Below, piece by piece: positions 15,501 through 25,100 of a DNA stretch of 55,854 bases (positions within the stretch are counted from its first letter, which is position 1; each line of letters begins with the position of its first letter). The DNA is from a virus. The notes below the pieces were generated by a model that saw only the letters and a program-made list of their open reading frames with translations, ran no database searches and was not told the DNA's origin. The stretch covers positions 1 to 55,854 of IMG/VR virus record IMGVR_UViG_3300030370_000147; one strand, written 5' to 3'. A program made the position numbers and the translations under genes.

Positions 15501-18353
15501 GCGATCCAATTCATCTTGCTCATCCTGCCGCAATTGCTTCTTCGACATCAAAGTCTGACGCCTCTTCTGTGTCTCCGCCTTATTGTAGATGAAGTCATTG
15601 CGCTCTGAAGCATGGACAGCTTGGAGCAGATAGCTGAGAAATCCGTCTGTGGTTCTAGGGAAATCCTTAGGCAGAAGGTCAAGCTCAGCTTCCGTAAGGC
15701 CCTTACCCCATGCTAAAATCTGATCATACATCCCACCCCTACCAACACGGGCGTCTTGATACCTCTTGAGGTAGTCCTCTGTCTGTGTGCCTAACAGCTT
15801 ATACAGCACCTCTGGGTCCATGCCTTTGTTCAACGGAGGACGTAAGCCACGCTTAGCGTCAGGCTCCTGACTCCACCTATCTAGTACCAGCCTATCTAAA
15901 GAAGCTGAGCTACTCTTAGCTTCCTCATACCACCGAGCATATGGTCGCGTGGTGAGAGGATACAGGGGCACAACCTTCTGATCCTTCTCACGAGGTACAA
16001 AGTAGAGAGATCCATCTCGCTCAGGGATACCATCTTGCAATGGCTTGAGAGGAACTTCGTTCTCTCCCCTCTCATAAAACATCTCTAGCTTATTGCGCTG
16101 GACAGTGAGCTCTTCGAACTTAACCTTGAGCACTTCGGATTCATCCTCTGTAGAGACGCGAAGCTTTCTTAGTAGATCGGTCTGCTCTAGGCTAATCACT
16201 CGAAGGGCTTCAATATCCTCAGGATTCATGTTTGCGTAGAACTCTTCATCCTGCAACAGCCTGCTAGTATTGGGCGTGTTGTATAGATCCCTCAACTGCT
16301 GCTCCATCCTCTGCTTGTAAGCAGTGCTTACATCCTCACGGAGTAACTCTTTACGAAGGATCATCTCGGTCTGATGAAACTTTAGGTTGCGACCACCCCG
16401 CCCATACGAGTCTCTAGACAGTGCAATGCCAGTCATCACACCTGCAGAGCTCATGCCACCAGCCAAAACTCCGCCTCTTACAGCAGCTTCAACGCCAACC
16501 TCCCTAAGCTCGGCCCAGGTAGCTGTCCTCCCTGCAAGCTCTTGCTCATCGGCATATTGCTGCATGGCTACGACTCCACCAATGGTCGCACCTTGAGGTA
16601 CGCTGATGCCTGAAGCGATTAGGTGGTGCTTCCACCACTGCATTCCTGCCCCTGTGACATTGTTTGGCGCAATGCTGCGCAGTCCACGAACAAAAGCCAG
16701 GCTTGTTACGCCATCAACCACGAAGTTGGTTAGAAAGACTTTGCTCAAGAAACCATTCTTGGCGTTGGGGTTAGCCTCCGTGCCCCACTCTACTTTTGAA
16801 TCAGGGTTTTCCTGCTGGAACTGCATATAGCCCTCGTAGTCAAGGACCTCTTCTGTTTTAGGGTTGGTGTATGTCTGGAAGTACGGGCTGTCTACATACC
16901 GAGCAGCCGTTGTTGCCGTATGTAAAGTCGCCCCCTCTAAAGCAGTGAGTGCTACGATCCAGGTCGGTCCAATACCCGTCATACTTAGGGCCACACCAGA
17001 TGGAACGAGGAGGCTCATGGTTGGGGCCGCCTCTAGGAATCCCCCCATTGCCTGCTCTGCTTTCTGTTGAAACTCAGCTTCAGTAATCCCCTGCTCGTAC
17101 TGTCGCGTGGTCCCCCTGGTTTCTTCGGCCCGCTTAGCATAGTCCTTTGCAAGTTGGGGATCATTTGAAAGCATAGCCCATGCAGAAAGCAGATCCATTT
17201 CCCCCGCTTCCAGCATATCGGCTACGTATCCCGTCCACTTAGGTACAGGAAACTGGAACCCGCCAGTACCATTTCGTCCATCACCACCATACATCTGCCA
17301 GCCTTCCCAACGGGCAAAAGGTACATTGCCTACAATGCCATCCTTATCCATGTCGAGCATAGTACCATACTCTTCCAGGAAGTACTGCTCAAGACCTTCG
17401 ATGTACGCGTCATCTGTTTGATACTCCGTAGGCAGCATCTTCAGGTACTGTTCGGCTAGGGAATCATACAAGGTCTTCTCCATATACTGAGAGACCTCGT
17501 ACTTCAGCTCAGCCCTAGACTTCATCTGTTTGTTAGGGAACATCATAGACTCGGCAGGAATCTCAGGCGCATCAACAGGGCGGCCTTCATTGTCCCGCCA
17601 GTACAGCATACCCTTGTAATTCTTCGCGTTGTTTTCAGCACTGCCTTCGTGGAACATACTGATGTTCATCTGCTGCAGGATATCAGGGCTTTGCATAGCC
17701 AAGTCCCCGATGGCACCGAACCCTTCAAACGCAGGGGTGTTTCCAAAGACTACCTGCTGCATGATGTCATTAACCTGTTGGCCCTGCTCTTCATTCCAAT
17801 TGAAAAGCTTTTGGCTGCGCGAAATCACATCGACCCCAGCAATCTCAGCTAGACTGTAAAAAGCCTCTGGACTTTTTAGAGCCTGCTCGTAGGCATTGAC
17901 ATCCTCAAGCGATCCCGCAATGACATCAGCCTGATTAAATTTCCGCGAATCAAACGGAGAGTCTACTAAAAGCTGATGAGCTGACTGAGCAGCATCTCTC
18001 CTTCGACCCTCGTAGTTCGGACCTTCGTAATTAAGACCAGGTACATCCTGCTCGATAGACCCTGGATCCAATGTGGAAGGAGAGTCCAAAGAAGTTGCCG
18101 CTTCTACCGAAGGAGGCGGAGAAAGTTGTGGGGTCCCCCCAACTGCGGTCTCGTCTTTTTTTTTTAAAGGATCGGACACACCGTAATCAATCTGTCCTTG
18201 ATACACTGGGTATTGCTCCTCAATAGATCGAGCTACCTCCTCATCACTCATGTTATCATAAGTACCAGGGCTTTGCTGCCTAATTTGAGCAGCAAAATCT
18301 TGGACGTTGTAGAGTGTCGATGGTCCTGTGACCCCTGTTGATTCTGTAATCAT
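12549..18353 (-). CDS. Giant internal virion/ejection protein with LPD38-like domain
   Basis: A 1934-residue protein. The N-terminus has the virion-type segment FAAQIRQQSPGTYDNMSDEE. A hydrophobic, membrane-active-looking region lies near residues 440-475 (APTMSLLVPSGVALSM, WIVALTALEGATL). From about 1230 to 1440 it carries the large polyvalent protein domain LPD38 hallmarks YNPLFVTYAPVRDI, NGVRFASYMALRDQG and WYWFFNPSAEG. Such proteins are stored inside podovirus heads and ejected with DNA. A 10-A run with a hairpin behind it lies at codons 63-66. No lysozyme or RNA polymerase motif was recognised. Confidence 0.7.
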   Translation of the reverse strand: MITESTGVTGPSTLYNVQDFAAQIRQQSPGTYDNMSDEEVARSIEEQYPVYQGQIDYGVSDPLKKKDETAVGGTPQLSPPPSVEAATSLDSPSTLDPGSIEQDVPGLNYEGPNYEGRRRDAAQSAHQLLVDSPFDSRKFNQADVIAGSLEDVNAYEQALKSPEAFYSLAEIAGVDVISRSQKLFNWNEEQGQQVNDIMQQVVFGNTPAFEGFGAIGDLAMQSPDILQQMNISMFHEGSAENNAKNYKGMLYWRDNEGRPVDAPEIPAESMMFPNKQMKSRAELKYEVSQYMEKTLYDSLAEQYLKMLPTEYQTDDAYIEGLEQYFLEEYGTMLDMDKDGIVGNVPFARWEGWQMYGGDGRNGTGGFQFPVPKWTGYVADMLEAGEMDLLSAWAMLSNDPQLAKDYAKRAEETRGTTRQYEQGITEAEFQQKAEQAMGGFLEAAPTMSLLVPSGVALSMTGIGPTWIVALTALEGATLHTATTAARYVDSPYFQTYTNPKTEEVLDYEGYMQFQQENPDSKVEWGTEANPNAKNGFLSKVFLTNFVVDGVTSLAFVRGLRSIAPNNVTGAGMQWWKHHLIASGISVPQGATIGGVVAMQQYADEQELAGRTATWAELREVGVEAAVRGGVLAGGMSSAGVMTGIALSRDSYGRGGRNLKFHQTEMILRKELLREDVSTAYKQRMEQQLRDLYNTPNTSRLLQDEEFYANMNPEDIEALRVISLEQTDLLRKLRVSTEDESEVLKVKFEELTVQRNKLEMFYERGENEVPLKPLQDGIPERDGSLYFVPREKDQKVVPLYPLTTRPYARWYEEAKSSSASLDRLVLDRWSQEPDAKRGLRPPLNKGMDPEVLYKLLGTQTEDYLKRYQDARVGRGGMYDQILAWGKGLTEAELDLLPKDFPRTTDGFLSYLLQAVHASERNDFIYNKAETQKRRQTLMSKKQLRQDEQDELDRINSRSGSGLTDEAAAQFLKALPDELLTSFEELNKVLRKDFDSNWEIMYEGGFLSEQAYVDGKARFKNYIQLYGSEVDSDGVPVSTGAYPNVPKQFSERYPYRESMGREGQITDVIGRMVQQHERNYILAAKNKVMQSYWDFFNEYPDSSYRTFTKESYEKHMQYGFKDDPVGPIRDVKGNLAPNVLLSFKDGQEHYIMFLDKEVSKTNRDRYQMYRDARSRRMGNRPMFDRVERARDEDMVTIPGHRFVDEITNASPREANSMLGMTKSFFQFTSKFRKTFTSYNPLFVTYAPVRDIVFGYHNAYVNTQKQFGWGLTDAKGNQLNSSTVLADVTKNIPMAMYAVARDEFNTTGLFRGVKDPNLSRKHHKYWNEAKQDGLVTGYGHLDDMRKIQQQLDRETDPSKRYDKARSAFDRANFFKMIEAMNNTAENGVRFASYMALRDQGVSREYATAFGRDFSVDFNRKGSMTDQLGQWYWFFNPSAEGLDNFARMVTAKKPELDMDGQPIKNRRQIMQKMTAAGVAFGAFLTEWNMLFGDVDETGIPYYDQLDHTTLQRNFVIMLPGTDGEMLKFPKPYAVGFFTDMGRELVETMNGRQSMLEAGGDIVTGIKHNFSPWMITDHSYAEDAARSPSPDLSKEMLDVVLPSSLQPIVDLATNEMYNGMPIEPEYLSKMSNAERSRMAPRPVREFFQMLNVKTGGDDYRSGGVDMNPDYLWYPIQSYMGGVYMTFNSVGNWYSTKKTIASGQGALQAELDAVNEQINAEQFYIHMHTGEYVKESDIPAKEKSLYINQEQEVRGGAELIRQIVETPSRLLNANNTPVVRYYYEEAPNNQIAQRYYETLERLVPQRNQITDFLDWEKYESMTEPSRDAVDGRVFSDDADVFDRNEAYIMAGLVQQELNSVMGGGEFSLKRDLSGMNRTGMGTIRAGIKRQINELDYTWNSPDSTRNKYYKLNQELAAHDARTETLMILFLRYADQYLKPDP

Positions 18354-18356
18354 CCT

Positions 18357-20054
18357 TTAATTTCTACTTCCACTTCCTGGTCGTCCTTGATTTGGTGGTC
18401 GCACACCCAGTGGGTTAGGGTCTACCAAACCTAGCAACTGCTCCAAAGAACTTGGTGGGTTAGCGTTTAACAATGCCTGCTGAACGTTAGACAAAATTTG
18501 TGTTTCACTTGGTGTACGTTTGGTCTGATCCATAGAGATTGCAACAGGTGTTGTGTGACCTACAGGCTGGACCATCAAGATGTCATTGCGATCATCAATC
18601 ACTCCTATTCCTGACACCTCAATGTTGGCATACGGATTACCCCTCACCATCTGATCAATCAAGGAGACTAGAGTACCGTCGGCGGGATTGGCGGCACCTT
18701 TGGAAAAGTTTCCAGTCAACTCATTAAACTTGACATATTTTTTTTGGATCCAAAACGCAGCACCTCTAGCGAACTCAGGCTTTAAGAAGTCACCCTTTAT
18801 TGTTTGGATTCCTTGGCTGCCCAAAGATTGGATAGCCAGCATTCGAAGTTGACCAATAGGCTGCTGCCTGTTCACATCATTGTTTGACGAGAAATTCAAC
18901 ACCTCTGTGTTACTCCAGTACTGACTGGCCTGTACATCAGTCAGCTCAGAAGGGAATGCTGCTTCGTCGTAAAGGGTTTCCAAGGGTCTACCTGATCCAC
19001 TACCCTGCGGAAGTCTATAGCGGACCATGGGCTCGAAGACCTCATTCCATTCCTTCTTCAGCTCCTGCTTAATGGTGGTGGTCAGCGTTGGATAGTCCTC
19101 TTGTGCCTTGGAATCCAGGTCAAACATCTCAACCAGTACCTCTGGTGGCATCTGTGCTGCGATTTGATTGTACCTACTACTGTCAGGGTTACGCATGTCC
19201 ATCATTATGCGCTCAGATGCAGCCAACCGCCACTCGTATGATTCAGACTCACGATTGCTTGTCGCAAAATCCATAGGGTCTTGCCAGTGCCGACTCAATT
19301 TAGCAGTGAGGGCGTCCCAGTCGTATTCATTTCTACGGCCAGAGTAGCTATTTGCAATATCTAGAGCAATCTCTTCGTACTGACGGGGTGCAACACGCAT
19401 GGTGCTGGGGGTAAACCAACTCTCGTCATTGAAGTGCTGCCCCATACGCCCATCAATCTCTGTTGCACTTACTGGTTGCCCTGTCGTAGGGTCCACGTCG
19501 AAGCCCATGACACTGAACGAACCATCAGGGTTGTATACGTTGTGCGCATTTTGCAGCAACCCTTTTGTCTGGTAGTTCCATTTCTCTTGATACTCCTGCA
19601 TGCTGGCGTTCAGCCTACGGTCAGCAGGGAGTGACGACTGCATGGTGCTGTAAGCTTCAGAATTGGGGTCGATATACCCAGGGTATTCCTGAGCCTTGTC
19701 GATCATGCCCTGATTTACTTTGTACTTGTCTACAGAACTGACAAAGCTTTCATACTTCATCTTCATTGCCCCTGGAGCTACGCTTGGATCCATGCGTAAG
19801 ATCGCAGGGACCTCTTCAGTAATGAAACGATTATATGCCTCTGTGACAAAGGGCTTATAGAATGGGTGGATGTCCTGCTCAATACCTCCTAACTGAGCCA
19901 AAGTCTTAGACCGCGCATCATTTGCTGCCTTCAACGCATCGGCCTGTTGCTTTCGCCCAGCTGCATACGCCTTATTACGAGCAAGGTATGCCTGGGGGAT
20001 CATCTCCATCCCCTTAGTCAGGTCAGGTATAGCAATCTTTCCTGTATACTTCAT
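18357..20054 (-). CDS. Putative internal virion protein, 565 aa
   Basis: A 565-residue, mostly helical protein starting MKYTGKIAIPDLTKGMEMIP. I see no enzymatic motif. Size, helicity and position between the 383- and 1934-residue proteins fit the trio of ejection (internal core) proteins found in T7-like podoviruses. Its start overlaps the upstream stop (ATGA at 20051). Confidence 0.55.
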   Translation of the reverse strand: MKYTGKIAIPDLTKGMEMIPQAYLARNKAYAAGRKQQADALKAANDARSKTLAQLGGIEQDIHPFYKPFVTEAYNRFITEEVPAILRMDPSVAPGAMKMKYESFVSSVDKYKVNQGMIDKAQEYPGYIDPNSEAYSTMQSSLPADRRLNASMQEYQEKWNYQTKGLLQNAHNVYNPDGSFSVMGFDVDPTTGQPVSATEIDGRMGQHFNDESWFTPSTMRVAPRQYEEIALDIANSYSGRRNEYDWDALTAKLSRHWQDPMDFATSNRESESYEWRLAASERIMMDMRNPDSSRYNQIAAQMPPEVLVEMFDLDSKAQEDYPTLTTTIKQELKKEWNEVFEPMVRYRLPQGSGSGRPLETLYDEAAFPSELTDVQASQYWSNTEVLNFSSNNDVNRQQPIGQLRMLAIQSLGSQGIQTIKGDFLKPEFARGAAFWIQKKYVKFNELTGNFSKGAANPADGTLVSLIDQMVRGNPYANIEVSGIGVIDDRNDILMVQPVGHTTPVAISMDQTKRTPSETQILSNVQQALLNANPPSSLEQLLGLVDPNPLGVRPPNQGRPGSGSRN

Positions 20055-21202
20055 GCCTCTTGGAATTGCGGTAAGGAGAAGAGCATGCTCATATAGTTCA
20101 GCAGCCCCTGGGCGTCCCGTCCTTCCACAAAGTCTTCGATCTTATCTGTCTGCTCTGGGTTAAACACGATCTCCCCTCCAGTCAACTCACCTTCTTTCTG
20201 TCCGTTCTCCTCGTCGATGATTGCCTTCTTGTTGGTGTCGTGGCTAAACTCCCCTTCAGTCACACCTCCACCTTCGGCGATATAGCCACCCTTCTCCTTG
20301 CGGTAATACTGTCCTAGGCCTAATTGAGATTGATTAGTGAAGTCATCGACGTCTCCCAAGTCTTCCATGGGGTACCCACCAAATGGGGCACCATAACCAT
20401 ATTCAGGATTAGGCGCTCCAAACATCTCACCAAGGTTATAACTCTCCCCTTGCATAAAGCCTTCAGCACCACTCATGTCCACTGTGCCAGGGCGAATGTC
20501 GGCAGGGGCATTTTGAAACGCTGACTTCAACCTCATAGCGCCATAGTTTGGCGAATCCACATTGTCGCCGCCTCCGCCGCCACCGCCGCCGCCCTGACGC
20601 TGGGCTCTTGACATGGCCCGCTGATCAGGCGTACCTGAAGCAGCAATCAGTGAACTACTGAGGGTGGTGCCTGCTGCTGCAAACTGTTCCGCTGCCGCTG
20701 CCTTACTACCGAAGTAAGCGTCCATGCCCGTATTGATGCGGGCTAGGTCACGCTCCCTGGTGTCAGCGATATTGAACTCCATGCCGCGCTTAGTGTCTTC
20801 AAGAGCTTCAGCTCTCTTAGTAAGCCCCGCTTCACCCTGAAGTTTCATAAGCGCACCCTCTAGCCGAGCGTCACGCTTACCCTTCATTATGTCTTTGACC
20901 TTACCAATAGCAGCCATCTCCTCACGGGAGTCGCCGATGCCTGCCATCATCTGTGAGGCGATCTCATCTGCGTCTGCTACACCAGCTTTGGATAGCTCCT
21001 CGGCAATCTGATAGTGGGTGTCCCGTTGCTTATAGCTCTGCTGGCTAAGACCTACGTCATTAGCAATATTAGTCAGGCGGTTGATGGAGACATCATAATC
21101 TGCCTCCCCGCCAGCTGCCAAAGCTTCACCTTCTTCGCCAATCTTTTGATTCTCCTTGTACCCTAAGTACTGACCTACTGCAAATGGTATTAACTGCCAC
21201 AT
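20051..21202 (-). CDS. Putative internal virion protein with poly-Gly tract
   Basis: A 383-residue protein beginning MWQLIPFAVGQYLGYK. A helical Ala-rich first half is followed by a run of nine Gly (encoded near 20570-20594) and a Tyr/Gly/Pro-rich segment. The C-terminal part contains YYRKEKGGYIAEGGG and ELTGGEIVFNPEQTDKIEDFV; the TGGE-(Y/I)-V-x-N-P-E-Q motif recurs in Bacteroidota phage virion proteins as I recall. It probably belongs to the internal core with the next two genes. A TACTTTTG site precedes it. Confidence 0.55.
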   Translation of the reverse strand: MWQLIPFAVGQYLGYKENQKIGEEGEALAAGGEADYDVSINRLTNIANDVGLSQQSYKQRDTHYQIAEELSKAGVADADEIASQMMAGIGDSREEMAAIGKVKDIMKGKRDARLEGALMKLQGEAGLTKRAEALEDTKRGMEFNIADTRERDLARINTGMDAYFGSKAAAAEQFAAAGTTLSSSLIAASGTPDQRAMSRAQRQGGGGGGGGGDNVDSPNYGAMRLKSAFQNAPADIRPGTVDMSGAEGFMQGESYNLGEMFGAPNPEYGYGAPFGGYPMEDLGDVDDFTNQSQLGLGQYYRKEKGGYIAEGGGVTEGEFSHDTNKKAIIDEENGQKEGELTGGEIVFNPEQTDKIEDFVEGRDAQGLLNYMSMLFSLPQFQEA

Positions 21203-21210
21203 TATTATTA

Positions 21211-21218
21211 CAAAAGTA
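21211..21218 (-). promoter_or_regulatory. Late promoter -7 element TACTTTTG
   Basis: On the - strand TACTTTTG matches TAnnTTTG and lies 8 bases before the ATG of the 383-residue protein. No TTTG box is visible about 21 bases upstream. It could start a unit for the internal virion proteins and the holin. Confidence 0.5.
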
Positions 21219-21223
21219 AATGA

Positions 21224-22159
21224 TTATTGTCTACGACGCCTTTGGTTCCTTGACCGCTGTGGCCTTGCAGCCGTTTCGCGATGGTCATAGTCTGTTGCTT
21301 CATACTCTAGGTTTAAAGCATATAACTCATAGTCAGCTGCACCCAACGTAAGAACTGCATTAACAGTATGTCCGCGTGCCTGCTCCCCATTGATATTGCC
21401 TGGAGTCACGGAGTACAGGTAAGTATTACCCACTCCAGGTAGTGTGATCTCGCCGCCAGATAGGTATATAACATTTGTACCTATACTTTCCTGATCAGCT
21501 AAAGGAGTCAAAGCCAAGCCTGTAGGGATTCCAGCGTAAGTCTGGATGGCAATGGGACTGGCGACATTAAACTGAAAGTATGTCGTCGCGGTCGAGCCAT
21601 CAGGGTTGTCCTGAATATTGGCCAAGAAATACTTTGTGTCCCCATCCTGATCGAAGTTGTATGCCAGGCCGCCATCAATGAACTGAATAGAAACTGTGTT
21701 TACACCAACGCTAAACTGATTGTCCTGCACCACACCCATCAGCTTGACATTTGCTCCTGTCAAACGAGTGTCGAATCCAACGCTGCCATAGAGTATGCCG
21801 CCCCGTTCCGTAAGTATAGAAGCAGATGGGTTGACCGCCTGGTCAGCAACAGTGCTATCGTTTACAGTTAAGACTGACAAGCCTTGTACATTATTGGTTG
21901 ACTCTAATGAAAAAGATTTATAGATCTTGTTTCTACTAGGCTTGTCATTGAATGACACTGCAATAGAACTGCCGCCAACCACCCCATAAAAGCTCGTTCG
22001 TGCAGCGCCCTCTACGTTGTGCTCCCAGATCGGCTGCCGTTCAAAAACTTGGTTGAAGCTAAAAAACAGGCGATCAATGAAAGCATAACAGTAGCTGTAA
22101 AAGCTATACCGTGTCTTCCAGAATCCCCCCTTATGGCTAAATGCTATTGTCCTAGGCAT
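21224..22159 (-). CDS. Tail hub-associated protein, 311 aa
   Basis: A 311-residue beta-rich protein. The N-terminal segment (FSHKGGFWKTRYSFYSYCYAFIDRLF, here split by an aromatic cluster) leads to PIWEHNVEGAARTSFYG and NDKPSRNKIYKSFSLES. I recall this signature from the C-terminal end of long tail-hub proteins of Bacteroidetes phages, so here it may be a separately encoded piece of the upstream 2290-residue protein, with which it shares a TAATG junction. The C-terminus is Arg-rich (RPQRSRNQRRRRQ). Confidence 0.55.
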   Translation of the reverse strand: MPRTIAFSHKGGFWKTRYSFYSYCYAFIDRLFFSFNQVFERQPIWEHNVEGAARTSFYGVVGGSSIAVSFNDKPSRNKIYKSFSLESTNNVQGLSVLTVNDSTVADQAVNPSASILTERGGILYGSVGFDTRLTGANVKLMGVVQDNQFSVGVNTVSIQFIDGGLAYNFDQDGDTKYFLANIQDNPDGSTATTYFQFNVASPIAIQTYAGIPTGLALTPLADQESIGTNVIYLSGGEITLPGVGNTYLYSVTPGNINGEQARGHTVNAVLTLGAADYELYALNLEYEATDYDHRETAARPQRSRNQRRRRQ

Positions 22160-25100
22160 TATAATGGATTATTGTTAATAACGCTTTGCACGACGGATAA
22201 GAGTTCTTCTGTAGACAGCGGACGAGTAAGCTGGGCTCCAAAGTTCTGGAATAGCGGGATTGCAAACTGACTTATATATCCACCATCAAGTTTAGTTGAC
22301 TTTGCAATCCAATCACCATAAGGCCCAGAAAGATCTAGTGGGCCCTTTTTTACCAGAGGCAAGACCTGGCCGTTGCCGAAGACCATCTCCCAAAAGCTGA
22401 GACCAGTTTCTTCATCCACCGCGCTAAATTGTTCATAAATAGCGAAGATGTCGCCTGGATTATACTGAGTAGGCGGAGGAAAATCAAGGTGCGTAACCCC
22501 TAGATCAGAGTAATTTTCTGCAGTTGCAGCAGTATTATTGCCGTTTGGCCCATTCTGAAACCACAGGACACCAAGCATTATAGTTTGGGTAATCGATGGG
22601 CCTGAAGCAAACGGCTCTGGGTTGAGAACCGCAACCCCAGCCCTTCCAGCGAAGTAATCATCACGATACGTCTGGTAAGGGTCTGAAGAGGTAAGCATAT
22701 TGTAAGTATTCACAACCGCAGACCGTCCACCCGAATCAGAAGCTGTTCCGCCATAAAATTCTCCTGGTGTCTCATAGACGCTTAAGATGTCAAGGACATC
22801 GGTTACTCCAAAAACCCCATCAGGCGAGTTTAGAGCGCCAAGGTCAAGCGGGTTAAACAAATTTCCTAACCCTCTCACTAACTCCGAGTTTCCCCTAGTG
22901 GGAATATTCTGATTTCCTCGAATGCTGAATACATCATCCGTAGCTCCCGATTGAACAGCAACTTCTTTTACAACATCAGCTACAACCTTGATGATATAGT
23001 CTTCCGTGATCTCAGCATCGTTGCCACCACCAAGACCTAGGTTTTCCACGATAAACTGAATAGTCTCAAGACTAAAGGAACGCTGTACATCGTCAAAACC
23101 TAAGACGCCATCACCAGCAATGGTAGATACAGTTGTAGACTCAAGCTGACCAGATGTGACATCAGGTATAAACGTTGCTGCACCTGGAGCAAAGCTACTA
23201 GGAGCGTCACTTAAAGCCTGGACTTGATCAGCCAGTACATCCACCTGCCCCCGTAGCGTTGCTGCTGTGTCAACCAACTTTGCAACAGCGGAACTAATGT
23301 CGATAGAGTTTAAGTTGAGCAGTGGCGTTATGCTATCGCCGACATTACCGACTAGAGTCTTAAGCTGCGTTAGACTGTTAATCTCTGGACCACCCAAGGG
23401 GTAATCGGTTTCCTGAAAGCTGGTCAGTCCTGAAACAGCTACATCCGTTTTCAACTTAGAGACGAAGTTGATTTGAATAGGCGCCCCCGCCATCATCACC
23501 GTACTCATATAATCCTGCAGCGCTTCGTTTGCTACAACTGTAGCGTTCAACAGGACAGCAAGATTCGGCTCGGTGGCTAGTCCAGCGGCAGCCAACTGAT
23601 CTGACACATCAGCTACTGTACCGTCTATACCTGCAACGAGCTGTACAATCTGATCCTCTGCGCCTGTTTTTAGGCCTACAATTATCTCCTTTACTGTGTC
23701 TCTTAAAGCCAGGGATCGCACCTCATAGGCAATCTTTAAAGGAACGCCAGGTATATTAACATTCGGATTTACAATTAGGTTGTTGTCTAGGTAAGCTTCG
23801 TAATCATTCTGCTCAGGGATACCTGGACCGTTGTACGTAAGACCTGAAACAAAATCAATAGCTTCATTGACACTATTGATGAGACCAGCATTGGCTTTAA
23901 AATTACCGAGGTAAGCGCCCTCCCCGTTGGTCACGGTGAAGTCCCCTAAGGTTCCTGCAACTCCATCAGTAAGGACCCCCTTTGTACTTACGCTTACCCC
24001 CGTGGAGGTCGATGATGTAGCGCCTTCCCAAGATGTAAGCTCATACGGAGGGTCAAACCCATTAGGGCTGTTGCCATTAAAGTAATCTATAATACGGTCT
24101 TTATTGAAGTCTGCAACGCTGACTGTTCCAGGAGGATTCGTCGGCGGGAAAGGGTCGGCATCCGTTGGGGCCACGCCGTCTGGTGCGGTGCCACCTGTGT
24201 CAACCACCTCCTCCACCAAGTCTTCCATGGGACCACCGTAAGAATCATCCCATTCAGTAATCCCATCGCCTTCCTCATTAGGAGTAAATCCGCCATCTGG
24301 AAAGTCGCTGAGTAATTCTATGTTTGGCTGTGTATATGGTGCATAAGCGCTCTGGTTGATCACATTGGTGGTCATTACCGTTATGATGTACTCATCATTG
24401 AGGGGGTCGTAACCACTAACAACACGCACTAAATCGCCATAACCGTACTCCTCAAAAGTATCGACGAAGTATGCGTTCATACCTGCATCAGAGATGACTT
24501 CGACACCCTTTTTAGGATTGTACCGATAGACCTGCTTCTTTGTCTTGTGGGCAAAGTATACACTGTCGTCAACCTTAATGACACTCTCTCTATTGTTGTC
24601 CGCCCCTGCGCTGCTAGGCATCATCTGTTGATTGCCAACAACTTTACTGGTAGCAATTAGGCTTTCTGCTCCAAGGACATCACTAATAATCTGCCTGTTT
24701 ACAGGGAGCATGCTCACCTTGTCCTCTTGTACCACAAACAAAGAGTCGTTGTAGTTTAAGAGCGCATTGATGTTTCCAAACTCGTTGGGCAGATCTTTAA
24801 ATGGTGCTAGATAAGGATTGAATACGGTGAACCTCAAGCGACGAACACTGTAGTTGTTCTCGTCACTGAATGTGACACTTGAAAATCGGCGGACTTGGGC
24901 AGCGTCAGGCTTGTACCTTTTTACTTTACCTAATCCATTGACGTCACAGCCTGGAAAGGTGTCGTTGAAAGTGTCGGTCTCAAGATAGACACTGCGAAAC
25001 CGTGGCTGCGTGGGAAACGTATTGGCCTCTCCGAAAGCATCTACATCAGGTTGAATGATGTTTATGAAATTACCGTCTTGGTAGTCATTGATGTTAACGG

